In this document: positions 63,351 to 64,000 of the stretch, piece by piece | How the letters are laid out: each line of letters opens with the position of its first letter | Numbering within the stretch: the stretch's first letter is position 1 | Source of the DNA: Chryseobacterium sp. c4a | Lineage (GTDB): Bacteria > Bacteroidota > Bacteroidia > Flavobacteriales > Weeksellaceae | Assembly: GCF_009900745.1 (NCBI RefSeq) | Contig: NZ_WXVU01000001.1 | Span: 620,001-684,000, forward strand | Length of the DNA: 64,000 nt | Direction of reading: 5' to 3' | Position numbers and translations under genes: made by a program | Notes under the pieces: generated by a model | What the model was told of the DNA's origin: nothing | Database searches by the model: none | Seen by the model: only the letters and a program-made list of their open reading frames with translations

Positions 63351-64000
63351 ATGTGGATATATTATATAGTTTTTTTGGGAATAGCTCTTTTAGGAGGGAT
63401 GCCTATCAATAGAACAATCAAGACACTTGCGATAATAATAGTGCTCACACTATTTGCAGGAAGCAGATTGTATATTGATAATGATTATTTTTTATATCGG
63501 TTTTTTTTTGAATTTATTCCCAGAAGCTTTTCTGAATTTAAGCAGGAATTTGGGGTTGATAATTGTATTTACTTTGTAACTTCATTTTCAAGACTTCTCT
63601 TTTATAATACAGAGAGTATCATCAATTTTTCATTTTTAGTCTTTGCTTTTTTGGGTGTTACCACAAAAATGATTACCATCTCAAAGTATGCTCATTATTA
63701 TTTTTTATCCGTATTAATATATTTTACAAATCTTTTTCTTATTCAGGAAATGACCACGATTAGAGCTGGAGTAGCTGCCGGAATATTTTTAATGGCACTT
63801 CCGGATATGATTGAAAAGAAATATTGGTCATTATGCCTGAAAATTGCATTATGCTTTGTTTTTCATTCCAGTAGTGTATTTTTTATAATCGTTTTTGTAT
63901 TAATTAAATTTGTTAAGGATATTAAGTACTATTATATTGCTTTAGGAATTTCAGCTTTGTTAGTTCTTTCAAATGTAGATATTGTAAGCCTCTTAAGATT
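63351..64000 (+). CDS. EpsG-like polysaccharide polymerase, partial (cut by window edge)
   Basis: This frame is open from the ATG at 63351 to the window end (about 216 residues) and is hydrophobic throughout. The features MPINRTIKTLAIIIVLTLFAGSRLYIDNDYF and QEMTTIRAGVAAGIFLMALP match EpsG/Wzy-type polymerases, with the conserved GxR...D loop and the RAG motif. It would join repeat units in the periplasm. The C-terminal part is missing. Confidence 0.8.
   Translation, partial: MWIYYIVFLGIALLGGMPINRTIKTLAIIIVLTLFAGSRLYIDNDYFLYRFFFEFIPRSFSEFKQEFGVDNCIYFVTSFSRLLFYNTESIINFSFLVFAFLGVTTKMITISKYAHYYFLSVLIYFTNLFLIQEMTTIRAGVAAGIFLMALPDMIEKKYWSLCLKIALCFVFHSSSVFFIIVFVLIKFVKDIKYYYIALGISALLVLSNVDIVSLLR

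Overview
The window reads as chromosomal DNA of a Flavobacteriia member, most likely Chryseobacterium or a close Weeksellaceae relative. The evidence is an AT-rich sequence, Bacteroidota-type -7 promoter boxes (TAnnTTTG) in front of several genes, a ribosomal protein S16 with a long Ala/Glu/Lys tail, a short NrdA/NrdB pair, DUF1573, BetR-like and Oar/TonB proteins, and genus-typical spacer repeats. I saw no tRNA, rRNA, insertion sequence, CRISPR array or prophage. RNase P RNA (rnpB) is present.

Layout. 1-13.9 kb is mostly housekeeping: an M3 peptidase (cut by the window edge), a GreA/GreB-like factor, rpsP-rimM, an SDR/AraC pair, a decayed AraC regulator overlapping a BetR-like regulator, a frameshifted lipoprotein, a CDP-alcohol phosphotransferase, asnS and rpoN. 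13.9-21.9 kb (minus strand) is a compact class I lanthipeptide cluster. In transcription order it holds a CarboxypepD_reg-like secreted protein, a 61-residue precursor (lanA), a strong hairpin, a luciferase-like flavin oxidoreductase, lanC, full-length lanB, a DUF6625 putative glycosyltransferase and a stand-alone degenerate C39-like domain. The five genes after the hairpin overlap or nearly touch. No transporter or active protease is encoded here. 22-42 kb holds an acyl-CoA synthetase, an ECF sigma factor with a putative membrane anti-sigma, rnpB, a PPK2 kinase with an 11-copy heptanucleotide repeat just upstream, DUF1573, valS, small metabolic genes, an Oar-like TonB receptor, and an nrdB-small monooxygenase-nrdA operon. 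42.7-47.9 kb is a MacAB-type export operon interrupted by a four-helix-bundle cassette. 48-54 kb holds a GT39 enzyme, a di-haem peroxidase, a thioredoxin-reductase-like enzyme behind a 15-bp palindrome, glyA and recX. 54 kb to the end is the start of a capsule/exopolysaccharide locus: FlaA1/PglF-like dehydratase, Wza, Wzc, nucleotide-sugar dehydrogenase, a wecB stump, then a very AT-rich variable part with Wzx, a glycosyltransferase and an EpsG/Wzy-like polymerase that runs off the end.

How they work together. In the lanthipeptide cluster, LanB would dehydrate Ser/Thr in the LanA core and LanC would close (methyl)lanthionine rings on its four Cys. The flavin enzyme and the DUF6625 protein are the likely sources of extra tailoring. 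In the capsule locus the first four genes are the conserved export and precursor machinery. The wecB stump marks the likely junction with a strain-variable cassette. All functional statements rest on reading motifs in the translated sequence. No database search was possible.
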